This document shows positions 30,429-40,129 of a stretch of 64,000 bases of DNA, in pieces; positions within the stretch are counted from its first letter, which is position 1, and each line of letters starts with the position of its first letter. The translations under genes were made by a program, and so were the position numbers. Source of the stretch: Pseudomonadales bacterium. GTDB taxonomy: Bacteria; Pseudomonadota; Gammaproteobacteria; Pseudomonadales; Azotimanducaceae. The notes beneath the pieces were generated by a model that was given only the letters and a program-made list of their open reading frames with translations, was not told the origin of the DNA and made no database searches. The stretch lies in the NCBI GenBank assembly GCA_007131295.1, contig SLQW01000040.1, forward strand, positions 1-64,000. Reading direction: 5' to 3'.

Positions 30429-30928
30429 GCGCTCTGGCGGTGCCGCTTTTCCAGCTTCTTGCGAATGCGCTGCCGCTTCAGGCCGGAGAGATAATCGACG
30501 AACAGCTTGCCGAGCAGGTGGTCGCACTCATGCTGGATGCACACGGCAAGAAGGCCTTCAGCTTCAAGCTCGTAGGATTCGCCCTCGCGGTCGAGTGCCG
30601 TGAGTCGGATGCGATCGCTGCGGGTCACACTTTCATAGTAACCCGGTACTGACAGGCATCCTTCCTGGCTCTCGACGACCTCGCCTAGCAGCTCGATTTC
30701 AGGATTGATCAGCACCCGAGGCTCATTGCGGGTCTCGGAGATGTCCATAACGACGACGCGCTTGTGGACGTTGACCTGGGTGGCAGCGAGTCCGATACCG
30801 TCCGCGTCGTACATGGTCTCGAGCATGTCATCGACGAGCTGCTGAATCGACGCATCAACCGCGGCGACGGGAGCGGCTCGGGTACGCAACCGGGGGTCTG
30901 GAAATTCGAGAATCTCGAGGCGGGCCAT
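30425..30928 (-). CDS. def: Peptide deformylase
   Basis: Removes the formyl group from nascent N-terminal methionine, the counterpart of fmt. 167 residues from the ATG at 30928 ([18 protein letters not shown]). All three motifs are intact: [13 protein letters not shown] and HECDH, the last two supplying the metal-binding Cys and His residues. Upstream in-frame extension to 31324 lacks family similarity and would cross the divergent LysM gene. Divergent from the LysM gene with a 138-base intergenic region. Confidence 0.97.
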   Translation of the reverse strand: MARLEILEFPDPRLRTRAAPVAAVDASIQQLVDDMLETMYDADGIGLAATQVNVHKRVVVMDISETRNEPRVLINPEIELLGEVVESQEGCLSVPGYYESVTRSDRIRLTALDREGESYELEAEGLLAVCIQHECDHLLGKLFVDYLSGLKRQRIRKKLEKRHRQSA

Positions 30929-31066
30929 AGGATCGTGAGCTATCTTTGGTTCAGGTGGAATTTCTGTTGCTAATATGGTGTCAGCAAAGGGTTTTACAAC
31001 TTCCGGCAAAGACCTCGGCTGGTGCTGGTGCCGCGTCTCGGATGCGATGATACGGGGATCGGGGAC

Positions 31067-32173
31067 ATGAGGAAAATGCTGTGCCGCGCGCCGGCACCTG
31101 GCCTGGGACGGTTGGTCCGTGCCTTCAACGGTGTCGTCGCGTTGCTCATGGTTGCGGTACTCGCCGCGCCGGTGGCCGTCGACGCTCAGGTGCGTGAGGA
31201 CCAGCCCGGGGTCTATATCGTCCAGCGCGGTGACACGCTCTGGGACATTTCCGGCCGTTTCCTGACGGAGCCTTGGCGCTGGCCGGAAATCTGGCGGGTC
31301 AATCCGGAGATCGAGAATCCCCACCTCATCTATCCAGGTGACGTGATTCGACTCGAGTGGATCGACGGCGAGCCGGCTCTCGTGCTGGATCGGGGCGATG
31401 ATGCGCGCACGGTGCGGATGATCCCCGACGACACCGTGCGGCTGGAGCCGCGGGTCCGCTACGAGCCCATTGTCACCGCCATTCCGACCATCGATCTCGA
31501 CGCAGTGGGTCCGTTTCTGTCAGCGAATCGCGTGGTTAGGCCGCGGGAGCTCGAGAACGCGCCCTACGTGGTGCAGGGTGATTCCGGCCGGCTACTCACG
31601 GGGGCAGGCGACCGGATGTACGTGCGCGGCGAGGAACTCGGCCGCGCGGGCGACAGCTTTGCGGTAGTCCGTCGGGCCACGAACCTGATCGACCCGGACA
31701 CGGGCGAGCTGCTCGGCCTGGAGGCCGAAGAAATCGGCGCGGCGCAGGTCACCAGCGTCGAACGGGACATCGGTACGCTTCTGGTCACGAGCTCCCGCGA
31801 GGACATTCGCATCGGTGATCGCATTCTGCCGATGGAAACGCGGCCTCTGGAGCCCCGATTCTTTCCCAGTGCACCGGACGGCGACGTCAGCGGCCGCATC
31901 ATCAAGGTACTCGGCGGCGTCACCCAGGTAGGCAACCTGTCCGTTGTGGTCCTGAACGTGGGCGATCGCGAGGGCCTCGTGCCGGGCAACGTACTGTCGA
32001 TCTGGCAGCAGGGTGCCGTGGTACGGGATCGTGAGCGCAACGAGCAGATCCGCTTGCCCAGCGAGGAGGCCGGGCTGTTGATGGTGTTCCGCGTGTTCGA
32101 TCGGGTTTCCTATGGCGTGGTGCTGGAATCCCGGCGCCCGCTGGCCGTGCTCGATCAGGTGCTCAATCCCTGA
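31067..32173 (+). CDS. LysM domain-containing periplasmic protein
   Basis: 368-residue exported protein: signal peptide from [20 protein letters not shown] through a hydrophobic stretch to AVDAQV, then a LysM domain ([17 protein letters not shown], about residues 49-96), then a long C-terminal region with repeated beta-rich patterns of no recognised family. The orthologous LysM gene lies beside def and dprA in pseudomonads. Here its 3-prime end overlaps the convergent carotenoid-oxygenase gene by 11 bases, and dprA is 11 kb further on. Role probably in cell-wall binding; exact function unknown. Confidence 0.9.
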   Translation: MRKMLCRAPAPGLGRLVRAFNGVVALLMVAVLAAPVAVDAQVREDQPGVYIVQRGDTLWDISGRFLTEPWRWPEIWRVNPEIENPHLIYPGDVIRLEWIDGEPALVLDRGDDARTVRMIPDDTVRLEPRVRYEPIVTAIPTIDLDAVGPFLSANRVVRPRELENAPYVVQGDSGRLLTGAGDRMYVRGEELGRAGDSFAVVRRATNLIDPDTGELLGLEAEEIGAAQVTSVERDIGTLLVTSSREDIRIGDRILPMETRPLEPRFFPSAPDGDVSGRIIKVLGGVTQVGNLSVVVLNVGDREGLVPGNVLSIWQQGAVVRDRERNEQIRLPSEEAGLLMVFRVFDRVSYGVVLESRRPLAVLDQVLNP

Positions 32174-33629
32174 TCGCTTCGCCCGGGGCCCAGGCGGCGT
32201 GGGTGCCGCTGGAGATCCGGTGCGGCAGCAGGATGCGACACACCGGACCCGCCTCGATGTCACGTGCATCGATGAGTATGCACTCGGAACGATCGGCGAC
32301 CAGGTCGGTGACGAACGTCACCAGATAGCCGTCGTCTTCAGAGTTGGCTCCAACTCGAGGGGCGAACGGTGCCTCGCTGCCAAAGCGCCCCTCGCCAAAA
32401 TCCAGCGACCAGGAGCGACCGGTCTCCAGGTCGTGCTTCACCACGCCATCGAACAGGAACCAGCCCGGTTTCGTCGTCGTTGAATAAAGGTAGCGACCCT
32501 TCTCACCGGCGATGGTCTGGTTGAAGCTGCCGAATTCCAGAATCCGATCGTCGAGATGGGTCTCCTTGACCTGACCGGTTTTCAGGTTGAAGCGCCAGCG
32601 GTGCAGCTTCGGGCGGAACGAGTGTTCGTCGATGTAGGCCATCAGCTTGCCCATACGCGGATCGGGATGCTCCACGGGCAGCGCCGCCGGAGAAGGGTTC
32701 TCCTGGAAGTAGCCATCCAGCACGATTTCGTCGCCTTCCTCGTAGGCATTCATCCAATGCAGCACGAACGTGGGTTCCGCCTCGAACCAGCGGATCGACG
32801 CCGTGTCGCCGTAGCGCGGCAGGATGGCGAAACGCGTCGGCAGGTCGGCATGGAAGCGGTTGACGTGGAGCCCCTTCTTCAACAATTCCGGGTCCCAGAA
32901 CAGCGGCAGGTCGGCGAGGATGCTGTAGTTGCGGGTAAAGGCCATGTCGTGGGGCAGGCGCGGCCCCGGCAGGGGAATCGGCACGTAGTGCGCGAGCCGG
33001 TTGTCCGGTCCGACCACGCCGTAGTGCATGTACGGTGCGTGCGTCGAGTAGTTGAAGAAAAGCAGTTCTCCGGTGGCCTCGTCCACCTTCGGATGGGCCG
33101 AGATCCCATCCAGTGGCGTCCACGCTTCAGTACCTAGGGTCTCGAGCGTGTGCGGGTCGAGGCGATAGCCCTCGCCGCATTGATAGAACGTGCTCAGCAC
33201 GTTGCCGGCATGCACGACCACGTCAGTTGACGAGGCGTCTTTGACGGACCCGTGGGCACCCCAGCCCGGGCGCAGTGAGCGTCGCGGATCCTCTGCGATG
33301 CCCGCCCACAGTGACCTCCCGGCTTCCTGCTCGGCGAGAAATGCTCGGGTCCGCACGAAACGGTTGCAGTAACGCACACGGCCGTCGCGGAAAGCCATCG
33401 CGTGAATCATGCCGTCGCCGTCGAAGGGGTGGTAGAGCCCGATGGGCTCGTGCACGGGATTCTCCGTATTGCGGAAGTAGCTGCCGTCGATGTCCTTGGG
33501 AACGGTCCCGATCACTTCCAGGTCGTCGGCGTCGTACTCGTCGAACACCGGCGTCCAGGCGCCGGAGAGATAAGGGTGGTCGCTTGCGTGCAAGGTGTGC
33601 GGGACGATGTTCACGCGTCGATTCGGCAT
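32163..33629 (-). CDS. Carotenoid cleavage oxygenase family protein
   Basis: 488-residue Fe(II) oxygenase of the CCD/lignostilbene dioxygenase/RPE65 family. The four iron-ligand histidines are in ISAHPKVD, LPHDMAFT, VLHWMNAYEE and SGTHAAW at family-typical spacing. The start at 33629 (MPNRRVNIVPHTLH) follows a GGAG Shine-Dalgarno. No signal peptide. Substrates of the family include carotenoids, apocarotenals and stilbenoids; nothing here selects one. Neighbours are a thiolase and an acyl-CoA ligase. Tail-to-tail overlap with the LysM gene by 11 bases and divergent from the thiolase suggests insertion into an older neighbourhood. Confidence 0.88.
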   Translation of the reverse strand: MPNRRVNIVPHTLHASDHPYLSGAWTPVFDEYDADDLEVIGTVPKDIDGSYFRNTENPVHEPIGLYHPFDGDGMIHAMAFRDGRVRYCNRFVRTRAFLAEQEAGRSLWAGIAEDPRRSLRPGWGAHGSVKDASSTDVVVHAGNVLSTFYQCGEGYRLDPHTLETLGTEAWTPLDGISAHPKVDEATGELLFFNYSTHAPYMHYGVVGPDNRLAHYVPIPLPGPRLPHDMAFTRNYSILADLPLFWDPELLKKGLHVNRFHADLPTRFAILPRYGDTASIRWFEAEPTFVLHWMNAYEEGDEIVLDGYFQENPSPAALPVEHPDPRMGKLMAYIDEHSFRPKLHRWRFNLKTGQVKETHLDDRILEFGSFNQTIAGEKGRYLYSTTTKPGWFLFDGVVKHDLETGRSWSLDFGEGRFGSEAPFAPRVGANSEDDGYLVTFVTDLVADRSECILIDARDIEAGPVCRILLPHRISSGTHAAWAPGEAIRD

Positions 33630-33770
33630 CGATTCGGCTCCACATGGCCGCCACAGGCCATTCACTTGGTGATCGCTTGCATAAACGAACTCTTTCGCGC
33701 AAGACTAGCGGAGAGCGCGGCGTGGCGGAAGGGCATGCGCCGTGAGGCAGGGATCATGGAGGGCGAAGGC

Positions 33771-35006
33771 ATGGCGGAACCGGTCTACATCCTGGGCGGC
33801 GCGCAAAGCGATTTTGCTGCCAACTGGACGCGCAACAACAAGGCGCTGTTCGATCTCATCGATGAAACCACCCGCGCCGCCCTGGAGGAAACCCGGCTCG
33901 AGGCGGCCGAGGTTGATGCACTCCACGTTGGCAACTTTGCCGCCGAGCTGTTCTGCGGTCAGGGTCTGCTCGGCGGGATGATGGGTCACGTGGATGCGGG
34001 TTTCGAAGGCAAACCTAGCAGCCGCCACGAAGCGGCCTGCGCCTCCGGCTCCATGGCGGTGCTCGCCGCCATGACCGATCTGCTCGCGGGGCACTACGAG
34101 GTGGTCGGTGTGGTGGGCGTCGAGTTGATGCGCAACGTGCCAGGACAGACTGCGGCGGAGCATCTCGGAGCCGCAGCCTGGGCCGGTCGTGAGGCCCAGG
34201 GCGCCCGCTACCTGTGGCCGGCGATGTTTTCGGATCTGGCGGAAGAATATGATCGCCGCTACGGACTCGACCCGGCCCATCTGGCGGCGATTTCTCGCAT
34301 CAACTTCGCCAATGCCAAGCGCAATCCGCTCGCCCAGACCCGGAACTGGACGCTCACGGACGCTAGCTTCTCCAGGGAAGACGACGAGGCCAATCCGGTT
34401 ATCGAGGGTTGGATGCGCAAGAGTGATTGCGGTCAGGTCACAGACGGAGCGGCGGTCCTGTTCCTGGCTTCCAGATCAGCAGCCGAGGCTTACGCAAAGG
34501 CGCGCGGCCTAGATCTGGCCGCCATCCCGCGCATCAAGGGTTGGGGCCACACGACCGCGCCGCTGCTCATGGCTAGCAAGCTCGAGCGCAGCGCCCGCGA
34601 AGGCGGCTATCTCTTCCCCTGGGTGCGCAAGGCCATTACCGACGCCTACGCTCGCGCCGGCATTCCCGGACCCGAAGCCCTCGATGCGATAGAGACCCAC
34701 GACTGTTTCTCAGTGACCGAGTACATGGCCATCGAACACTTCGGCCTCACCGGCCCTGGAGAGGCCTATCAGGCGGTGGAAGACGGCCGTATCGACTTCG
34801 GCGGCAGCCTGCCGGTCAACCCTTCCGGTGGACTGATCGGCCTCGGCCATCCGGTGGGTGCTACCGGCGTGCGCATGGTCCTCGACGCATACCGGCAGAC
34901 CAGCGGGCAGGCGGGGGAGACGCAGGTCGAGGGCGCTGAGACGGTTGCGACCTACAACGTAGGCGGGTCGGGAACGGCTAACGCCTGTTTCATCGTGGGG
35001 GTCTGA
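33771..35006 (+). CDS. Thiolase family acyltransferase (SCP-x-like acetyl-CoA acetyltransferase)
   Basis: 411-residue thiolase. Nucleophilic cysteine in EAACASGSMA, histidine loops THDCFSV and GLGHPVGATG, and the glycine-rich C-terminal GGSGTANACF. Closer to the SCP-x/lipid-transfer-type thiolases than to FadA. The ATG at 33771 has a GGAGG at 8 bases; an ATG at 33756 is also possible. Tail-to-tail with the acyl-CoA ligase (9-base gap). Likely performs CoA-dependent cleavage or condensation in degradation of a hydrophobic compound; substrate unknown. Confidence 0.87.
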   Translation: MAEPVYILGGAQSDFAANWTRNNKALFDLIDETTRAALEETRLEAAEVDALHVGNFAAELFCGQGLLGGMMGHVDAGFEGKPSSRHEAACASGSMAVLAAMTDLLAGHYEVVGVVGVELMRNVPGQTAAEHLGAAAWAGREAQGARYLWPAMFSDLAEEYDRRYGLDPAHLAAISRINFANAKRNPLAQTRNWTLTDASFSREDDEANPVIEGWMRKSDCGQVTDGAAVLFLASRSAAEAYAKARGLDLAAIPRIKGWGHTTAPLLMASKLERSAREGGYLFPWVRKAITDAYARAGIPGPEALDAIETHDCFSVTEYMAIEHFGLTGPGEAYQAVEDGRIDFGGSLPVNPSGGLIGLGHPVGATGVRMVLDAYRQTSGQAGETQVEGAETVATYNVGGSGTANACFIVGV

Positions 35007-35014
35007 CCCGACGC

Positions 35015-36697
35015 TCAGAGTCGCTGTCGGAGTTCGCCACGAACCACCTTGCCCAGGGCGTTTCGGGGAAGGTGAGCGGTCACTTCGAGCCGTTCCGGCA
35101 GCTTGAACCGCGCGAGGCCTTGCTGCTCCAGAAACTGCGTCACGTCAGCGAGCGTGACTTCGGCGTCGGCCTTAGGTACCGCAAACACGCAGACTTTCTC
35201 GCCGAGAATCTCGTCCGGAAAGCCGACGCAGGCCGCCTCGGCGAGCTGTGGGTGCGACGCGAGCAGCGCATCGAGTTCGTCAGGTGAGATGTTGTAACCG
35301 CCGCGGACGATGATGTCCTTGCAGCGGCCGACAAAGCGGTAGAACGCCGGCGGGTCTCCCTCGCCTGCGATCTCGAACAGGTCGCCGGTTCGGAACCAGC
35401 CGTGCTCGGCGAACGTGTCCCCGGGCTCTTCCCCGGCCTCGGCAAGGTAACCGTCGAACACGGTGGCGCCCCTGATCTGCAGCTCGCCCGGGGCGTCCTT
35501 GTCCCTGATCTCGGCGCCTGTTTCCAAGTCCACCAGACGCGTCTCGATCATCGTCGCCACTCGGTTGGACCACTCGAGCCCAGACACACCGAAGCGGGGA
35601 AATAATACGGCGCGTTGCTCTGGATCCGAGATTTCGCGAGGACCGGCAGCCAGGCTGATACCTTCGTTGGAGCCGAACAGGTTGACGATGTCGATCCCAT
35701 GTTGCTCGGCGAAGCCCTTCACCATCCAGGGCGACAGAGGCGCCGAACCGGAACCGATGGCACGCAGGCGGCTAAGGTCCACGTTCTCGAGCAGCCCCTC
35801 CTGCTTCAGGAGCATATTCAGCAGCGCGGGCGGCGCGATCGTGAAGGTGGTGCCCTCAGACGCGATCTGTCCGAGGAAGACCGGCAGATCCAGGGGGTGA
35901 TGCAGGACCAGCGTCGCAGTACAGCGCAGCCAGTTGAACAGGAAGCCGCCGATGCTCGCCATGTTGACGAAGGGAAACGGATTCAGCAGAACATCGCCAT
36001 CGCGCAGCCCCGCCGCATCGTACGTCGCCCAGGAGATCGCCGCCCATTGGTTGTATGTCCTCGGCACCCCTTTCGGGGTCCCGGTGGTTCCTGACGTCCA
36101 GCAAATCGTGTAAACGTCATTGGCATCCGCTGTGCTACCTGCTTGCGGCTTCGAGTCGGATAGAGCGTTAGCGAAAGCCTCATCGAGCGGCACCGCGCCT
36201 TCCGGCGTCTCTTCGCCGAGAAACAGGTGCTGCGGAAATGCCACGCCGTCGGCGAAAGCCTGCATGCCAAAGGGCTGGCCGTTCAGGCGCGTGACCCCCA
36301 CATAGGCTTTCGCTGGCAGCGCCTGACTCACCATGCGCAGCTCATGGGCACCGTACTGGACCGGCAGCGGGCTGATCACGGCGCCGATCCGCGCGACGGC
36401 CAGATAGATCAGAACGAACTCGCTGATGTTAGGCATCTGAGCGACGACGATGTCGCCCGCTGTCACTCCCTGCTGCCGCAGCACTTGCGCCCAGGCATCG
36501 ACGTGGCGACCGAGGTCCCGGTAGGACAGACGCTGCGCCTTGCCGCCGCAAAGGTCGGGCCGATTCGGGGGATCGACCAGCGCAGTACGCTCCGGATGAG
36601 CTGCGACTGCCTGGCGCAGCAGATCGTCAAGCGTCTCGTCGGTCCACCAACCGCGCTCAGTGAAACTGCGAATGCGCTCCTCTCGACTCGTCCCCAT
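35015..36697 (-). CDS. AMP-forming acyl-CoA ligase (ANL superfamily)
   Basis: 560-residue adenylate-forming enzyme activating a carboxylic acid to its CoA thioester. The P-loop TSGTTGTPKGVPRTYNQ and the C-terminal hinge with the NISPDELDALL segment are present, and the catalytic lysine region near LPRNALGKVVR is intact. Most similar in look to cyclohexanecarboxylate/aromatic-acid CoA ligases; not typed further. Convergent with the thiolase and divergent from the HxlR regulator gene, so probably under its control (inference). Confidence 0.87.
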   Translation of the reverse strand: MGTSREERIRSFTERGWWTDETLDDLLRQAVAAHPERTALVDPPNRPDLCGGKAQRLSYRDLGRHVDAWAQVLRQQGVTAGDIVVAQMPNISEFVLIYLAVARIGAVISPLPVQYGAHELRMVSQALPAKAYVGVTRLNGQPFGMQAFADGVAFPQHLFLGEETPEGAVPLDEAFANALSDSKPQAGSTADANDVYTICWTSGTTGTPKGVPRTYNQWAAISWATYDAAGLRDGDVLLNPFPFVNMASIGGFLFNWLRCTATLVLHHPLDLPVFLGQIASEGTTFTIAPPALLNMLLKQEGLLENVDLSRLRAIGSGSAPLSPWMVKGFAEQHGIDIVNLFGSNEGISLAAGPREISDPEQRAVLFPRFGVSGLEWSNRVATMIETRLVDLETGAEIRDKDAPGELQIRGATVFDGYLAEAGEEPGDTFAEHGWFRTGDLFEIAGEGDPPAFYRFVGRCKDIIVRGGYNISPDELDALLASHPQLAEAACVGFPDEILGEKVCVFAVPKADAEVTLADVTQFLEQQGLARFKLPERLEVTAHLPRNALGKVVRGELRQRL

Positions 36698-36808
36698 GCC
36701 CTCGACCCTCCCAGGTCACTTGTCTAACGAGACGCTTCTGGCGGCAAGCTAGCAACAGGTCCTGGGGTTTGCAAGGCAGGGAGAAGCGGCCCGATAATCC
36801 CGGCGGTC

Positions 36809-37759
36809 ATGATGAAGCCGGCTTACATTCGTGCCAATTCGGTCACCCATGCCCTTGAGATCATCGGTGATCGCTGGGTTCTGATGCTGCTGCAGCAGGC
36901 ATTCTTCGGCGTGCGTCGCTTCGACGATTTTCAGCGCCGTCTCGGTCTGGCCCGCAGCACGCTCACCCAGCGCCTCAAACACTTGGTCGAGCATGGATTG
37001 TTCGAGCGGCGCCCGTTGGATGCCCGGCAGTGGCGCCATGAGTATCGGCTCACCGTAAAGGGCCTCGATCTTTTCAGCGCTGCGCTGATGTGCGAAGCGT
37101 GGCAGCGGAACTGGGCGGCCGACGATCGGCAACTCGCGTTGCGCCTCATCCATCGGGACTGCGGTCACGCGATGGAACCCATCCTCACCTGTTCGACGTG
37201 TAACGATCCGGTAGAGGCACGGGACGTGGCTTACTGCGATGGCCCCGGTGCCAGCTGGACGGTGCGCGGGCTGCCCCGGCGGCGGCGCAGCTCGAGTGAC
37301 AGCTCCATGCCGCGATCGGTGCCCGTTTCCGCGGAGCTGCTGGAGCTACTGGGAGACCGCTGGACGCCTCAGGTAGCCGCCGTGGCCTTTTTTGGTGTGC
37401 GGCGCTTCGACGCCATGCGCGAGAGCCTGAAACTCGCCACCAACATCCTCTCCGACCGCCTCAAGCGCCTGGTCGATCTCGGGATTTTCGAGACGCGTAT
37501 CTACCAGGATCGACCCCTCAGGCTGGAGTATGTGCTCACTCCCAAGGGGCTTGCGCTTTACCCCATTCTGCTCACGCTCATGGACTGGGGTGATCGCTGG
37601 ATCGAACACGAGGCGGGACCGCCGCTCCTGCTCACCCATCGACCCTGCGCCTCGCGGCTGGTCACCAGCGTGGTCTGCGACCAATGCGGTGGTCCTCTGC
37701 TGCGGGACAACGTGCTGCCCCAGTTTCAGCCCTCCCGACGCCGCGCTACCGGTTCCTGA
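36809..37759 (+). CDS. Tandem HxlR-family transcriptional regulator (two HTH domains)
   Basis: 316 residues carrying two complete HxlR winged-helix domains: about residues 10-100 (ALEIIGDRWVLMLLQQAFFG, then FDDFQRRLGLARSTLTQRLK) and about 175-260 (LLELLGDRWTPQVAAVAFFG, then FDAMRESLKLATNILSDRLK). Each is followed by an identical-spacing Cys/His cluster: His115-Cys118-Cys128-Cys131 and His277-Cys280-Cys290-Cys293. Most family members are single-domain proteins of 100-150 residues that act as dimers. Encoded between the acyl-CoA ligase (divergent) and the TonB receptor. Ligand unknown; metal or redox sensing is possible. Confidence 0.85.
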   Translation: MMKPAYIRANSVTHALEIIGDRWVLMLLQQAFFGVRRFDDFQRRLGLARSTLTQRLKHLVEHGLFERRPLDARQWRHEYRLTVKGLDLFSAALMCEAWQRNWAADDRQLALRLIHRDCGHAMEPILTCSTCNDPVEARDVAYCDGPGASWTVRGLPRRRRSSSDSSMPRSVPVSAELLELLGDRWTPQVAAVAFFGVRRFDAMRESLKLATNILSDRLKRLVDLGIFETRIYQDRPLRLEYVLTPKGLALYPILLTLMDWGDRWIEHEAGPPLLLTHRPCASRLVTSVVCDQCGGPLLRDNVLPQFQPSRRRATGS

Positions 37760-37866
37760 AAGTGAGCGCCTTGACACGGTCTGAGGGCGGTAACAGACTC
37801 TTCGAGCGCATTGCATAACGAGACTTAGCGTGGCCCATGAAGGGCCCAACACGGGGAGACGCACGC

Positions 37867-40074
37867 ATGATCCGGCAAGCCACTCCAGTGGCCGGCGTCC
37901 TGCTGGCTACATTCGCATGCTCGGCCTTCGCCCAGGAAGTAAGGGCTCTCGAGGAAATCATCGTCACCGCCCAGAAGCGGGCTGAGAGCCTGCAGGACGT
38001 GCCCATTGCGGTCTCGGCCTTCGATGCCGAGACGCTACGGTTGTCGGGTATCAGCTCGCTCGATGACATCAGTCAGCGCACGCCTGGCCTGACCATGGGT
38101 CGCTTCAATGCGGTCCAGCCCCAGATCTTCATCCGCGGCATCGGCTCTACCGACCAGTCCGCCTCCGGTGACCAGTCGGTGGGTATCTTCATCGACGGTG
38201 TCTACATGGGCCGCACGGGTTTCGTCGATCTCGACTTCTTCGATCTTGAGCGCGTCGAGGTACTGCGCGGGCCTCAGGGCACGCTGTACGGCAAGAACGT
38301 AGTCGGTGGGGCGATCAACCTTGTCACCGAACGGCCCTCCGATACCTTCGATGCGCGCCTCGAGGCGACCGTCGGCAACCTCGACCGGCGCTCGCTGCGC
38401 GGCGTCGTGCATGGGCCGCTCGCCGATACCCTGGCGGGCAAACTGACTGTTTCGTGGACGGAGCGCGACGGCTACGCGAGGAGCGCGACCACCGGCCGCA
38501 AGCTCAGCGACGAGGACAATCTGACGCTGCGCGGATCCCTCCTGTTCACGCCTGCCGACGACCTCGACGTGCTGGTGACGGCGGATTACGCTCGGGACCG
38601 TCTTGCCGGTAACAACCGCCATTGCCTCGGCGAGCAGTTCATCTTCTTCCCCTGGTTCGCACCAGGTTCGCCGTTCGCCCCCTCGCCCTGCAGCCCCGAT
38701 CCGTTCACTAACGAGAAGACAGTGGACGGGTTCCAGAATCGCGATGTCGGCGGCATGTCCGCTACGGTCACCTGGGATGCTCCCTTCGGCGAATTGACCT
38801 CGATCACCGCCTGGCGCAAAGGCGATTACGACATCCAGGAGGACTTCAGCGGCTCCGACGCGCCGCTCGTGGTCCGTAACGCCATCGATGAGATCGAACA
38901 GTTCTCCCAGGAATTCCGAATCGCCGACCAGACAGCAGACGGTCGCTTCAACTGGCTTGCGGGCGTGTACGGCTACTGGGCCGACATCGAGCGCGTGGAG
39001 AACAACGACTTTTCAGGCAACGATGTCCCCATCGCGCTGCTGCTGCTCCAGGTTCCGCCCGGTACGGTACCTAGCTTCAACACGTTCTATTTCCAGGAGA
39101 ACGAGACCACGAGCTACGCCATTTTCGGTCAGGGCACCTGGGCGCTCAGCGATGAGGTGAACCTCACCGTGGGTGCGCGCTACACTTACGAAAAGAAGAA
39201 GGCGGACATTCGCGGCGCAGGCTTCGATCCCACCGAAAGCTTTCTCGTGGCGCCCTATGACATCAGCGCGTCAAAAAGCTGGAACGCCTTCACGCCCAAG
39301 GTGACCCTGGACTGGCGGCCCGTCGAGGAGCTCATGCTCTATTTCAGTGTCGCCGACGGATTCAAGAGCGGCGGCTTCAACGGCACCGCGCCGGACAGTG
39401 TCGCCGCCCAGACGCCGTTCGATCAGGAGGAGGCCCGGCAATTCGAGATCGGCTTGAAGTCCGAGTTGCTCGACCGGCGCCTGCGCGCGAATCTGACCGC
39501 GTTCCACATCGACTACGACGACCTGCAGGTCTTCCAGCTGGTGGACGGTGCACGCCTGATCGTGGACAACGCCGCCGATGCCCGCAGTCGGGGCATGGAG
39601 CTCGAAGTGCTGGCACAGGTCACGGACGCGCTCACTTTGTCCGGCCACTACGCGTACTTGGACACCAAGTACAAGGACTTCATCAACGAGGCGGGTGAGG
39701 ACTTCAGCGGCAATCGGCTGACGCGTGCGCCCAAGCACAGCTACAACCTCGGCGCGACATACCGGACAGACATCGATCGACGCTTCGGTCTGACGCTGCA
39801 CGCGGAGTATTCCTACCGCAGCCGCGTCTTCTACGACCCGGACAACTTCCCGCTCGTGGGTGACGGCGGTCGCGGTCTGCTCGATGCCCGTGCGGTATTG
39901 TCCCTGCGTGATCACAATGTCGACATCAGTCTCTGGGGACGCAACCTTACCGATAAGGTACACGTTACCCAGGCCATCGACGGGCGCGGCCCGTTCAATC
40001 TGAGTCAGAACGCCGCGGGCGTGATCGGCGAACCACGCATGTACGGCCTGACCGTGACTTGGCACGGCAACTGA
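37867..40074 (+). CDS. TonB-dependent outer membrane receptor
   Basis: 735-residue receptor with a signal peptide (MIRQATPVAGVLLATFACSAFA) cleaved before QEVRALEEIIVTAQKR, whose EEIIVTAQ resembles a TonB box. Plug domain (about 40-160; segments SLQDVPIAVSAFDAETL and FIRGIGSTDQSA), then a 22-strand barrel ending in a C-terminal aromatic-rich strand (GLTVTWHGN). The ATG at 37867 has a GGGGAG Shine-Dalgarno; an upstream ATG at 37837 does not. Similar to receptors for iron chelates and hydrophobic organics; substrate not evident. Located beside the HxlR regulator. Ends at a strong hairpin. Confidence 0.92.
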   Translation: MIRQATPVAGVLLATFACSAFAQEVRALEEIIVTAQKRAESLQDVPIAVSAFDAETLRLSGISSLDDISQRTPGLTMGRFNAVQPQIFIRGIGSTDQSASGDQSVGIFIDGVYMGRTGFVDLDFFDLERVEVLRGPQGTLYGKNVVGGAINLVTERPSDTFDARLEATVGNLDRRSLRGVVHGPLADTLAGKLTVSWTERDGYARSATTGRKLSDEDNLTLRGSLLFTPADDLDVLVTADYARDRLAGNNRHCLGEQFIFFPWFAPGSPFAPSPCSPDPFTNEKTVDGFQNRDVGGMSATVTWDAPFGELTSITAWRKGDYDIQEDFSGSDAPLVVRNAIDEIEQFSQEFRIADQTADGRFNWLAGVYGYWADIERVENNDFSGNDVPIALLLLQVPPGTVPSFNTFYFQENETTSYAIFGQGTWALSDEVNLTVGARYTYEKKKADIRGAGFDPTESFLVAPYDISASKSWNAFTPKVTLDWRPVEELMLYFSVADGFKSGGFNGTAPDSVAAQTPFDQEEARQFEIGLKSELLDRRLRANLTAFHIDYDDLQVFQLVDGARLIVDNAADARSRGMELEVLAQVTDALTLSGHYAYLDTKYKDFINEAGEDFSGNRLTRAPKHSYNLGATYRTDIDRRFGLTLHAEYSYRSRVFYDPDNFPLVGDGGRGLLDARAVLSLRDHNVDISLWGRNLTDKVHVTQAIDGRGPFNLSQNAAGVIGEPRMYGLTVTWHGN

Positions 40075-40078
40075 TCAG

Positions 40079-40120
40079 ACCAGCCCGCGCGGCCGGCATG
40101 TTCGGCCGTGCGGGCCTGGT
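40079..40120. terminator. Long bidirectional hairpin between TonB receptor and phnE
   Basis: The inverted repeat ACCAG-CCCGCGCGGCCG, loop GCATGTT, CGGCCGTGCGGG-C-CTGGT forms a stem of about 17 pairs with one G-U pair and a bulge, between the stop of the receptor gene and the stop of the convergent transporter gene. It likely works for both. No clear T-tract on either side, so the mechanism is uncertain. Confidence 0.6.
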
Positions 40121-40129
40121 TCAGGACGA

